A DNA stretch of 64,000 nt, from positions 12,603 through 76,602 of the forward strand of contig CAZRZN010000001.1 of NCBI GenBank assembly GCA_964604565.1, written 5' to 3'. The notes below the pieces were generated by a model. That model did not search any database. It saw only the letters and a list, made by a program, of their open reading frames with translations, and had not been told where the DNA came from. A program made the position numbers and the translations under genes. Below, in pieces: positions 16,629 to 24,722 of this stretch. The first letter of the stretch is position 1, and each line of letters starts with the position of its first letter. Source of the stretch: CAZRZN01 sp964604565. GTDB taxonomy: Bacteria > Pseudomonadota > Alphaproteobacteria > Rhodobacterales > Rhodobacteraceae.

Positions 16629-17927
16629 CTATCCGGCGTTGCCCGGCCTTCGGTTCCGTCTGTCGAGAATATCATATTCGAGCAAGGCGGCTGACACGTC
16701 GTCACCCAGTTTTTCCGGATTCTGCATGATCGTCGTGAGACGCCAGAACATATCCTCCATCAGGTCCGGTCCAGTGCTGGCACGGGCACTTTCACGGAAG
16801 ATTTCCACTAGCCCTTCTTCACCCAGCATCGTTCCATCCTTTAGGACCGCCTCTGTGAACCCGTCGGAATAAAGCAGAAGAAGATCCCCGGAGGACAGCG
16901 TGAAACTGTACTGATCGTAGGTGGCGTTCTCAACAAGGCCGATCGGCAAGCCACCGTCGCCAATGAACTCATGACTGCCATCGGGTCGCAGCAGCAAGGC
17001 AGGGGAATGGCCGGCCTGCACCATCCGCATGACGCCAGAGGTCAGATCGGCGACGACATAGGCCATTGTCAGATATTCATCGGCGCCCGGGTCCGCCGAA
17101 AGACGTTGGTTCAAAAGCCGCGCCGTTTCAGCCGGTTCGATCATGGCATAGAACCGGTCGAACCTTCGTTGCAGCGCGATGTTCTGTTCGGGAAAACTGC
17201 TGGAAAGATAGCCAGCGACCCGCGCCGTCACCATCGCGGAGGTGATACCGTGACCGGAGACGTCGATACTATACAATCCCAACCGCCCATGACCCGGTTT
17301 GAACATGCCGACAAGATCGCCGCCCACATGGCCGCATGGTCGCAGCAACAGACTGACGCGCGAGGTCTGGATTTCACAGACTCGTTGGGGGATCAGGGAT
17401 TCCTGGATCTTTCGCGCCTGCCGCAGATCATTGTCGATCGCAGAATGGATCCCGCGCAATTCGGCAAGTGCCTCGGAAATCTGGCGGTTCTTTTCCGACA
17501 ACTGCCGTTCCATCGATACCACACGTTCCCCGGCGTTTATCCGCGCGCGCAGCTCATGCGCGTTCACCGGTTTCGTGAGGAAATCGTCGGCCCCCGCCCC
17601 CAGACCCTCAGCGATGTCATTCGTCTCGCTCTTGGAGGTGAGAAGAATGAAATACCCGTAACGATCGCTGGGCAAGTCACGGAACTGGCGACAGAAATCC
17701 AGGCCGTTCATCCCGGGCATGATCCAGTCAGACAACACCAGATCCGGGGGGTGCGCCTGACAGATCTCCAGCGCGGAGGCGCCGGAATCGGCGGTCAGGA
17801 CCTCGAAACCCCAGCGTTGCATCATGATGCTGAGCATCCTGAGTTGCGCGCGACTGTCATCCACCAGAAGAACGCGCTGGATCGCACCGGTCAATTGCAC
17901 CCCGCTGTCGATTTTCTGGGTCTGCAC
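16629..17927 (-). CDS. Response regulator fused to PP2C/SpoIIE-type phosphatase (RsbU-like)
   Basis: 432 residues. A receiver domain (about 18-135) shows LLVDDSR, the phospho-acceptor aspartate in LVLSDWIMPG near residue 67 and the lysine in FLTKPV. A coiled-coil linker (about 137-175, with SMERQLSEKNRQISEALAEL) joins it to a PP2C domain with CGHVGGDLVGMF, YSIDVSGHG and LLLYSDGFTEA. The order matches RsbU-like and RbaY-like partner-switch phosphatases that dephosphorylate an anti-sigma antagonist. No antagonist or anti-sigma gene is adjacent. The frame opens at GTG 17927, chosen because of an upstream GGAAG. The divergent Hpt gene is the obvious candidate partner. Confidence 0.9.
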   Translation of the reverse strand: MQTQKIDSGVQLTGAIQRVLLVDDSRAQLRMLSIMMQRWGFEVLTADSGASALEICQAHPPDLVLSDWIMPGMNGLDFCRQFRDLPSDRYGYFILLTSKSETNDIAEGLGAGADDFLTKPVNAHELRARINAGERVVSMERQLSEKNRQISEALAELRGIHSAIDNDLRQARKIQESLIPQRVCEIQTSRVSLLLRPCGHVGGDLVGMFKPGHGRLGLYSIDVSGHGITSAMVTARVAGYLSSSFPEQNIALQRRFDRFYAMIEPAETARLLNQRLSADPGADEYLTMAYVVADLTSGVMRMVQAGHSPALLLRPDGSHEFIGDGGLPIGLVENATYDQYSFTLSSGDLLLLYSDGFTEAVLKDGTMLGEEGLVEIFRESARASTGPDLMEDMFWRLTTIMQNPEKLGDDVSAALLEYDILDRRNRRPGNAG

Positions 17928-17989
17928 GACGCTTCCTTCCAGCGATGGACCTGTGACACTGCTCTCAAGGGACCCCTAGCGCGACATCT

Positions 17990-18004
17990 TTAACGGGGAC
18001 TGAA
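17990..18004. promoter_or_regulatory. Weak CtrA-type box between the PP2C regulator and the Hpt gene
   Basis: TTAA, seven bases, then TGAA: one mismatch to TTAA-N7-TTAA. It lies in the 175-base divergent region, 63 bases before the PP2C GTG and about 100 before the Hpt ATG. A single near-match could be chance. Confidence 0.25.
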
Positions 18005-18102
18005 AGGTAAAATGCCATCAAACCCGGCCCGATCGTAGGACAAGTCGAAAGGCCGCATTTACCCCAAGACGTTAAGAACAATCACGTAGAGGGAGTTTCG
18101 GC

Positions 18103-18438
18103 ATGATTGACTGGTCACGTGTAGAAGAACTGCTGGAGGAAATCGGCGCCGAAGATTTCGGCGAGGTGGTGGAGATGTTTCTCGACGAGGTAGAAACCGT
18201 CATCGTGCAACTGGAAAATGATCCAGACAATTTTTCGAATGCCGAGGAACAAATGCATTTTCTCAAGGGCGCCGCGCTGAATCTGGGATTCCTGTCGCTG
18301 GCGCAACTCTGCCAGAAAGGCGAGACATCCGCCGCCTCCGGTCACCCGGGGACTGTCAGCGCCGCAGAGGTCCGCACCATTTTTGAACTGTCGCGCAGCC
18401 GTTTCGAAAAGGATCTGCCAGACCGTCTCGCCGCCTGA
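18103..18438 (+). CDS. Single-domain Hpt phosphotransfer protein
   Basis: 111 residues forming one histidine phosphotransfer domain. The acceptor is H52 in EEQMHFLKGAALNLGF, with the usual small residues after it. The N-terminus (MIDWSRVEELLEEIG, then VVEMFLDEVETVIVQLE) matches Hpt helices A and B. GAGGGAG upstream of the ATG fixes the start. It is divergent from the receiver-PP2C protein, so a phosphorelay in which this protein passes phosphate to or from that receiver is plausible but unproven. No histidine kinase is encoded in the window. Confidence 0.88.
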   Translation: MIDWSRVEELLEEIGAEDFGEVVEMFLDEVETVIVQLENDPDNFSNAEEQMHFLKGAALNLGFLSLAQLCQKGETSAASGHPGTVSAAEVRTIFELSRSRFEKDLPDRLAA

Positions 18439-18450
18439 CAGCGGATCCGC

Positions 18451-19266
18451 TCAAATCCTTCGGTGCAGGTCGGCCAGATCGGCTGGCAGGCCGTCGGCGA
18501 AGGCGCCACGCCGCAGGCGGCGCATTCCCTCTATCCAGCGATCCATGTCCGCCGCACGGCGCTGAAAAAACGACTCCGCTTCGGGATGTGGCAAGATCAG
18601 GAAACGACCTTGCCGAACGCCTTTCAGAATGACGTCTGCAACCTGTTCAGGCGTAAGCACACGGTCATGCGGCCGGTCATCTGGCGCCGCCTCGGCATAG
18701 CCCAGAAGGGGCGTCGCGACATACAAGGGGCAGACCACGGACACATGGATTCCTTCGTCGCCATGTTCAATTGCGAGGGACTGGGCCAGACTGACGGCGG
18801 CATGTTTGCTGGCCGAATAGGGAGCATCGCCAATCTGGCTCAACAGGCCGGCAGCGGAGGCGACATTGATCAGCCAACCGGCACCCCGCGCGCGCATACC
18901 GGGTAGGACCAGTCGCGACGCCCGAAGATGCGCCATCACATGGACGTCCCAACTGTCCTGCCACTGGTCGTCCGACGCAGTGCAAGGCCCCTCCATCGCG
19001 CCCACGGCAAAACCCGCGTTCGAAATCAGCATGTCGATCCCGCCCAGCGCGCCCTCTGCCGCCGCGACCATCCCGGCGATCTGCTGGGTGTCCCGGAGAT
19101 CCGCCGGGGCGGATACCGCATCCAAGTTTGACGCAAGGTCGTGCAGACGGTCCGCATCTATATCACTCAGGCACAGTTTCGCACCTGCGGCCGACAGTCT
19201 TTCGGCCAGCGCGCGTCCGATGCCCTGCGCCGCACCCGTCAACAGAACCCGTTTGCCCGACAGCAT
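18451..19266 (-). CDS. Short-chain dehydrogenase/reductase (SDR)
   Basis: 271 residues of classical SDR fold: TGAAQGIGRAL nucleotide-binding loop at 10-20, DADLR-like cofactor acid region (SAPADLRD), NAG in LISNAGFAVGA, the active-site serine in INVASAAGLLS and YSASKHA with the catalytic Tyr and Lys. Late sequence (LTPEQVADVILKGVRQGRFLILPHP) resembles SDRs annotated as acting on alcohols or ketones, but the substrate is unknown. Its ATG overlaps the ilvA stop as TGATG, so the two are probably one transcript. Confidence 0.88.
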   Translation of the reverse strand: MLSGKRVLLTGAAQGIGRALAERLSAAGAKLCLSDIDADRLHDLASNLDAVSAPADLRDTQQIAGMVAAAEGALGGIDMLISNAGFAVGAMEGPCTASDDQWQDSWDVHVMAHLRASRLVLPGMRARGAGWLINVASAAGLLSQIGDAPYSASKHAAVSLAQSLAIEHGDEGIHVSVVCPLYVATPLLGYAEAAPDDRPHDRVLTPEQVADVILKGVRQGRFLILPHPEAESFFQRRAADMDRWIEGMRRLRRGAFADGLPADLADLHRRI

Positions 19267-20492
19267 CAGATCAGGAACTGCGCCAGGATCTCATCCTCCG
19301 TGATGTCCTGGTAAGTGAACCCGTGGGTGTCGAGCTGCGCAAAGAGTTGCTGGAAATTCTCCGGCGCGGTGGTTTCGATCCCGATCAGGACGGAGCCGAA
19401 GTTGCGCGCCGATTTCTTGAGATACTCAAACCGGGCGATGTCATCTTCCGGCCCCAGAAATCCAAGGAAATCCTTCAACGCACCGGGGCGTTGAGGCAGG
19501 CGCAGGATGAAATACTTTTTGACGCCAGAATATCTCTGGGCCCGTTCCTTGACCTCTGGCAGGCGTTCAAAATCGAAATTTCCCCCGGTTGTCACGCAGA
19601 CAACCGTGCGGCCCGCGATCCCCTGACCCAGATCCTTCAGCGCGTCGACGGACAGGGCACCGGCAGGTTCCAGCACGATCCCCTCGACATTCAGCATTTC
19701 GAGGATGGTCAGGCACAACCGGTCCTCGTCGATGGTCAGTGTATTGGCAAGGCCCACGCCCTTGAGCCGCTCGAACGTGCGCGCACCTATCCGCGCCACG
19801 GCGGCCCCGTCGGCAAAGGTGTTCACGGACGGCAGGGACACCGGCTGCCCGGCCTGCAACGCCGCACGCAGGGACGCACCCCCGGCCGGCTCGACAAAAG
19901 TATATTGCGCCTTCGTTCCGAAATAGCTCCGCATACCGGCGGACAGTCCGCCGCCACCGACAGGAACCACGATATGATCAGGAGTGCCGCCCAGTTGCTG
20001 TTCGATCTCCACAGCGACAGAGGCCTGTCCTTCGATCACGTCCTCATCGTCGAAGGGTGACAGGAAATGACCGCCCTGCTCTGCGCAAAAGGCCTGAGCG
20101 GCCTTCAGGCAATCGTCGAAGTAGTCGCCGATCATCCGGATTTCGATCGTGTCGCCACCGAAAATGCGAGTCTTCTGGATCTTTTGTTGCGGCGTTGTCA
20201 CCGGCATGAAGATCACGCCTTTGACGTCAAAGTGTCGGCACATGAAGGCAACGCCCTGCGCGTGATTGCCGGCCGAGGCGCAAACGAACAGTTTTTCATC
20301 CGAGGCCTTGCGCATGGCGTTGAATGCGCCGCGCAGTTTGTAACTGCGCACGGGGCTCAGATCCTCGCGCTTCAGCAGGATCTCGGCGCCAAAGCGGTCG
20401 GACAGATGGGCATTGCGCAAAAGCGGCGTTGGCGGGAATACGGCGCGCATGGCTTCTTCGGCGGCGCGGGCCTGTTGGATGAAGTCACTCAT
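19266..20492 (-). CDS. ilvA: Threonine ammonia-lyase (threonine dehydratase)
   Basis: Deaminates threonine to 2-oxobutanoate, the first step of isoleucine synthesis. 408 residues: the PLP lysine is K52 in VRSYKLRGAFNAM, with the glycine loop GGGGLSAGM and the cofactor-side ASAGNHAQG. The C-terminal 85 residues (KKYFILRLPQRPGALKDFLG onward) form one ACT-like regulatory domain, the short form with a single such domain. This fits biosynthetic enzymes with isoleucine feedback. The ATG at MSDFIQQAR is preferred to an upstream in-frame start because the family begins here. Confidence 0.93.
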   Translation of the reverse strand: MSDFIQQARAAEEAMRAVFPPTPLLRNAHLSDRFGAEILLKREDLSPVRSYKLRGAFNAMRKASDEKLFVCASAGNHAQGVAFMCRHFDVKGVIFMPVTTPQQKIQKTRIFGGDTIEIRMIGDYFDDCLKAAQAFCAEQGGHFLSPFDDEDVIEGQASVAVEIEQQLGGTPDHIVVPVGGGGLSAGMRSYFGTKAQYTFVEPAGGASLRAALQAGQPVSLPSVNTFADGAAVARIGARTFERLKGVGLANTLTIDEDRLCLTILEMLNVEGIVLEPAGALSVDALKDLGQGIAGRTVVCVTTGGNFDFERLPEVKERAQRYSGVKKYFILRLPQRPGALKDFLGFLGPEDDIARFEYLKKSARNFGSVLIGIETTAPENFQQLFAQLDTHGFTYQDITEDEILAQFLI

Positions 20493-20529
20493 GCCATCAG
20501 AAGTGGCGTAAGCACCGCGCGCGCGCAAG

Positions 20530-21288
20530 TCAGTCAATGCTGCGTTTCTCGACACAGATCCCGTAAAGGGATGTCAGGACGGACGAACCGACCATCGTGG
20601 CCAGCCAGCCGAAGGCAAGACCGTAGACAAGGCCAAACGCCGAATTGCCATCCGGAACAAGGATCAGCGGGATCTGGAGCAGCACGATGAACCCGACGCT
20701 GACAAGACACAGGCCAAGGATGGCCCGTTGTTCCGACCCGGTTGCCGTCCATGCCTGCCGAAGCGTCATCTTGCGGTCCACGGCCCCCGCGGGGAGGATC
20801 ACGCCCAGTCTGAGAAAGATGTAGAATCCCACAACCACCGTCACCAGAAGCAGCGCGATGGTCGCGGCCGGGACGATCGTCATGAAGACGCCCGCCGGTA
20901 TCGCCACGATCAACATCGCGATCAGCACCAGCAGACCCAGCATCACCGACCGTCCAAAATAGCCCAGCACCAGATCGCCTCGTAGCGGCGGCAGCCAGCC
21001 AGCGGTAAATTCTTCGGTCAGAACGTACCGGTGCCAGGCGACGGCGATCCAAAGGCTTGCCACGAGACTGGCGATCTGGAGCAGCAGAAAGATCCCGTAT
21101 TGCGCCGGTTCGACCTGCGGCAGGTCACCGCCCAACCCGGAAGGCACGGAAACCAGATCAGGATTGACGAAAAGGTAGAGTTGCGCGGCAAGATGGGCAC
21201 AATAGGGGACCAGAGACAGCCGCAACGCAACGGGGAGATTGCGAAACACCAGGCCGGCGGAATGGGTAAAAATCTGCCAGCCGCGCAT
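20530..21288 (-). CDS. Multi-pass inner-membrane protein, function unknown
   Basis: 252 residues, mostly hydrophobic, with about six predicted helices, for example LLLQIASLVASLWIAVAW, SVMLGLLVLIAMLIVAIPAG, TIALLLVTVVVGFYIFLRLG and AILGLCLVSVGFIVLLQI. The N-terminus MRGWQIFTHSAGLVFRNL is amphipathic and cytosolic-looking. GGGGAG before the ATG sets the start. It resembles uncharacterised membrane proteins of alphaproteobacteria; no catalytic motif is seen. It is divergent from argG and upstream of ilvA with a 37-base gap. Confidence 0.8.
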   Translation of the reverse strand: MRGWQIFTHSAGLVFRNLPVALRLSLVPYCAHLAAQLYLFVNPDLVSVPSGLGGDLPQVEPAQYGIFLLLQIASLVASLWIAVAWHRYVLTEEFTAGWLPPLRGDLVLGYFGRSVMLGLLVLIAMLIVAIPAGVFMTIVPAATIALLLVTVVVGFYIFLRLGVILPAGAVDRKMTLRQAWTATGSEQRAILGLCLVSVGFIVLLQIPLILVPDGNSAFGLVYGLAFGWLATMVGSSVLTSLYGICVEKRSID

Positions 21289-21408
21289 TGTCTGCTCCCC
21301 GATTTGCTGATCAATGGCTATCAGGTTCCGCCCCCGCGTCAACGGCTGCGCCTTGCCGAAGCGCCGAAAACCGGCTAACCCGCGCGCCGTATCAGAGAGG
21401 ACCCACCA

Positions 21409-22635
21409 ATGAATGCCCCCAAGAAAGTTGTCCTCGCCTACTCCGGCGGTCTCGACACTTCGATCATCCTGAAATGGCTGCAGACGGAATATGGCTGCGA
21501 GGTGGTGACCTTCACGGCCGACCTTGGCCAGGGTGAAGAGTTGGAGCCCGCCCGCGAAAAGGCCCTGATGCTGGGGATCGCCCCCGAAAACATCTATATC
21601 GAGGACGTGCGCGAGGAATTCGTTTCCGACTTCGTCTTTCCGATGTTCCGTGCCAATGCGGTCTATGAGGGGCTTTACCTCTTGGGGACCTCCATCGCGC
21701 GCCCGCTGATCTCCAAGCGCCTCGTCGAAATCGCCGAGGAAACCGGGGCCGACGCTGTCGCGCATGGCGCGACCGGCAAAGGCAACGATCAGGTGCGGTT
21801 CGAACTCAGCGCCGCGGCTCTGAACCCGGACATCAAGGTGATTGCGCCTTGGCGGGAATGGGATCTGAACTCGCGCACCTCGCTGCTGGAATTCGCAGAG
21901 CAGAACCAGATCCCGATCGCCAAGGACAAGCGGGGCGAGGCGCCCTTTTCCGTCGACGCCAATCTCCTGCACACGTCCTCGGAGGGCAAGGTCCTGGAGG
22001 ATCCCGCCGTCGAGGCCCCCGATTACGTCTATCAACGCAGCGTCCACCCTGAAGACGCGCCGGATACCCCCGAACACATCGAAATCACCTTTGAAAAGGG
22101 CGATCCCGTTGCCATCAATGGCGAAGCGATGAGCCCCGCGACACTGTTGACCAAACTCAATGAATATGGCGGAAGGCATGGGATCGGGCGGCTTGATCTG
22201 GTCGAAGGACGCTTTGTCGGCATGAAATCTCGCGGGATCTACGAAACCCCGGGCGGCACGCTGCTGCTGGAGGCGCATCGCGGGATCGAACAGATCACGC
22301 TTGACCGGGGCGCTGCGCATCTCAAGGACGAACTGATGCCGCGCTACGCCGAACTGATCTACAACGGCTTCTGGTTCTCGCCAGAGCGCGAAATGCTGCA
22401 AGCGGCGATAGACGCCAGTCAGGCCCATGTGACCGGCACAGTAAAGCTGAAGCTTTACAAAGGCCTAGCCAGGACTGTCGGTCGCTGGTCTGATCATTCG
22501 CTCTATTCCGAAGCGCATGTCACTTTCGAGGATGACGCCGGCGCCTACGATCAAAAGGATGCGGCAGGCTTTATTCAGCTCAATGCGCTGCGCCTGCGCC
22601 TTCTGGCGGCGCGCAAACGGCGACTGGGTCAATAA
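21409..22635 (+). CDS. argG: Argininosuccinate synthase
   Basis: Joins citrulline and aspartate using ATP in arginine synthesis. 408 residues. The ATP-binding SGGLDTS motif is at 12-18 ([18 protein letters not shown]), with TADLGQG following. The citrulline/aspartate site shows [17 protein letters not shown], and [19 protein letters not shown] matches the C-terminal tetramer interface region. AGAGAGGA upstream supports the ATG. It appears monocistronic, followed by a stem-loop without a T tract. Confidence 0.97.
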   Translation: MNAPKKVVLAYSGGLDTSIILKWLQTEYGCEVVTFTADLGQGEELEPAREKALMLGIAPENIYIEDVREEFVSDFVFPMFRANAVYEGLYLLGTSIARPLISKRLVEIAEETGADAVAHGATGKGNDQVRFELSAAALNPDIKVIAPWREWDLNSRTSLLEFAEQNQIPIAKDKRGEAPFSVDANLLHTSSEGKVLEDPAVEAPDYVYQRSVHPEDAPDTPEHIEITFEKGDPVAINGEAMSPATLLTKLNEYGGRHGIGRLDLVEGRFVGMKSRGIYETPGGTLLLEAHRGIEQITLDRGAAHLKDELMPRYAELIYNGFWFSPEREMLQAAIDASQAHVTGTVKLKLYKGLARTVGRWSDHSLYSEAHVTFEDDAGAYDQKDAAGFIQLNALRLRLLAARKRRLGQ

Positions 22636-23078
22636 CGCGACAAGACAGCGCGGCAGGGGAATAGGTCATGCCGCGCAGGTCACACCCCAGACATACACGC
22701 GGCAGATCCGATGGCCTTTCGGTTTTGCCAAAGGGCCAACCTGTCGGCTTGGGCCAATCTGTCTGACGCCAAAACAGTAGTCAAAATGTGCCGCGGACAT
22801 TCTCCCTTGTGCCGTGATCTTTGCGCCGCATGCGGTGACTTGGATCGGCATGGCAACCGGCTCCATTCGTCCATTTCCTCACCGGGGCACACTTTCGTTT
22901 CCTGAACCGGTGTTCTTTCTCTTGCCATGCCACGGATACAAACGCGGCCCGCCATCGATAGAACCCTGGACAGGAGAACCGTTCATTTCAAACGGCTTTC
23001 ACCATCCAGTGAGCGGAGCGCACAGGGCATTGCCAGACGGCGAGCGCGGAGTCACCTTCTGTCGAAAGGAGTTTTTCA
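22636..23078. other. Gene-free interval between argG and msrA
   Basis: No convincing coding frame on either strand; the short frames present lack ribosome binding sites and family-like sequence. The left edge holds a perfect 8-bp inverted repeat GCGCGGCA/TGCCGCGC (22648-22655 with 22669-22676, 13-base loop) that could end argG transcription but has no T tract. The right part should contain the msrA promoter, which I could not locate. Confidence 0.5.
22648..22676 (+). terminator. Possible argG stem-loop terminator without T tract
   Basis: GCGCGGCA pairs perfectly with TGCCGCGC starting 13 bases after the argG stop. The following bases (AGGTCACACC) are not T-rich, so intrinsic termination is doubtful; it may act as an mRNA 3'-end stabiliser. 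Confidence 0.4.
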
Positions 23079-23726
23079 ATGTATGTCCTGATCGCCCGCC
23101 TTTTCGGCATCGCCCTCTTGGCCCTTTCGACACTGCCTCTCGCCGCCCAGCGCGTCGCCGCAGCCGAAATCATCGTCGCAGGTGGCTGCTTTTGGTGCGT
23201 CGAGGCTGACTTCGAAAAGGTTCGCGGAGTGACAAAGGCCGTCTCTGGCTACACCGGTGGCACGACGGACGATCCGACGTATAACCAGGTCACAGGCGGC
23301 AACACCGGCCATTACGAAGCGGTCGAAATCACCTATGACGAGGATCGCGTGACAGCCCGTCAGCTATACGACCTGTTTTTCCGCTCCATTGATCCCACCG
23401 ATGCCGGGGGCCAGTTCTGCGATCGCGGGGACAGTTACAGAACGGCGATTTTCTATACCGGACCCGAACAGAAGGCCGCCGCCGAGGCCGCAAAAGCCGA
23501 CGCGCAATCTGAACTTGGACAGGACATCGTGACGCCGATCCTGCCGGCCAGCACCTTTTTCCGCGCCGAAGACTATCATCAAGACTACTACAAGGGCACT
23601 AATCGCGTGGTCACCCGGTTTGGCATCGTCCGGCAGAAGGATGCCTACGACCGCTATCGCGAGGCTTGCCAGCGCGACCAACGGGTCAGGGAACTCTGGG
23701 GAAAGGGTGCACCGTTTATCAACTGA
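23079..23726 (+). CDS. msrA: Peptide methionine (S)-S-oxide reductase, exported form
   Basis: 215 residues. An N-terminal signal peptide (LFGIALLALSTLPLAAQRVAAAE) precedes the catalytic GGCFWCVEADF motif, with the nucleophile at C37 and a second cysteine at C40. GYTGGTTDDPTYNQVTGGNTGH is the substrate-binding region. Export suggests repair of oxidised methionine in periplasmic proteins, unlike the usual cytosolic MsrA. AAAGGAG lies 9 bases before the ATG. A late cysteine (YREACQRDQR) could act in resolving the disulfide. No msrB or thioredoxin-like partner is adjacent. Confidence 0.93.
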   Translation: MYVLIARLFGIALLALSTLPLAAQRVAAAEIIVAGGCFWCVEADFEKVRGVTKAVSGYTGGTTDDPTYNQVTGGNTGHYEAVEITYDEDRVTARQLYDLFFRSIDPTDAGGQFCDRGDSYRTAIFYTGPEQKAAAEAAKADAQSELGQDIVTPILPASTFFRAEDYHQDYYKGTNRVVTRFGIVRQKDAYDRYREACQRDQRVRELWGKGAPFIN

Positions 23727-23796
23727 TTTCGGTCAACTTCCCCAAACTGCGCATCCGGTTATGTTCCCCGTCGCACCACGCGGTCAGACGGATGCA

Positions 23797-24669
23797 TCAC
23801 TGCTTGAAATCCTGCACATCCTTGAGGTCGGGGATCACGTCCGATGCGCCATGGCGCGTGACCACAATGGCCCCGGCAATCATCGCCTGTCCAATCGCCT
23901 GAGCCATGGGCATTCCCCGGTCGAGCCCCGCAAGCACATATCCGGTGAAGGTATCCCCCGCCCCGGTTGTGTCCACCGCCACCACCGGGATCGCGGGGAA
24001 CTCCCGCGTTTGACCGGTATCGGTGTTGTACCAACGCGCACCCTGCGCACCCAGTGTGACAATCACATCCCGAACCGGCAGATCAGCTGGCCCCTGTCCC
24101 GTTGCTGCCTCCAGTTGCTCGGCCTCCACCGCGTTGAGAAATAGCAAGTCCAACAAGGGCAACACCGCTTGCACAGCGCGAACATCGAACGGCGCGGCTG
24201 CATATGCGACGCGCATCCCGCGCCCGGAGGCAACCTCGGCAGCGAGTCTTTGCGCGTTTGTCTCGTTCTGCGTCAGGAAAATATCCGCCGCGCCCGCCTC
24301 GTCAAAACCAGCGGCGATATGAGCCTCGCTGATCATGTGATTGGCGCCGGGTAGAAGGATGATATTGTTCTCGCCATCGTCATCCACGGCAATGACCGCG
24401 TTGCCCGTCACCGCGTCGACGGTGGCGATATGACGTGTGTCGACACCATATTCCATCAGCCGCTCAACGGCCCAGGCGCCGTCCCTGCCCACGGCCCCGA
24501 TATGCACGCAATGCGCTGCCGCCCTGGCCGCTGCCACGGACATGTTGGCACCCTTGCCGCCCAGCCCGCGATGAAAGGACCGCGCGGACAGCGTTTCGCC
24601 GGGACCGGGCAGATGCGGCACCCGGTAGACCAGATCCGCATTGATCGAGCCAAGATTGAAGATCGCCAT
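23797..24669 (-). CDS. PfkB-family sugar kinase (ribokinase-like)
   Basis: 290 residues. The N-terminus has FNLGSINADLVYRV and the first PfkB signature around GLGGKGANMSVAAAR, where substrate hydroxyls are bound. The C-terminal signature VDTTGAGDTFTGYVLAGLD carries the catalytic aspartate. VIVTLGAQGARWYNT also matches ribokinases. The sugar specificity (ribose or another) cannot be fixed, and no sugar transporter is adjacent. ATG 24669 with AGAAG upstream is preferred over an in-frame start ten codons earlier. Confidence 0.87.
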   Translation of the reverse strand: MAIFNLGSINADLVYRVPHLPGPGETLSARSFHRGLGGKGANMSVAAARAAAHCVHIGAVGRDGAWAVERLMEYGVDTRHIATVDAVTGNAVIAVDDDGENNIILLPGANHMISEAHIAAGFDEAGAADIFLTQNETNAQRLAAEVASGRGMRVAYAAAPFDVRAVQAVLPLLDLLFLNAVEAEQLEAATGQGPADLPVRDVIVTLGAQGARWYNTDTGQTREFPAIPVVAVDTTGAGDTFTGYVLAGLDRGMPMAQAIGQAMIAGAIVVTRHGASDVIPDLKDVQDFKQ

Positions 24670-24722
24670 CTTGCTTCTTCTCTCTTTCCAAATACTCAAA
24701 TCCGACGTTGGGATGCCTTGTC

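Noticed and set aside
20530..22428. Long 632-residue version of the membrane protein reaching into argG
   Set aside because: The extension is antisense to argG; GGGGAG at the internal ATG 21288 gives the sensible start.
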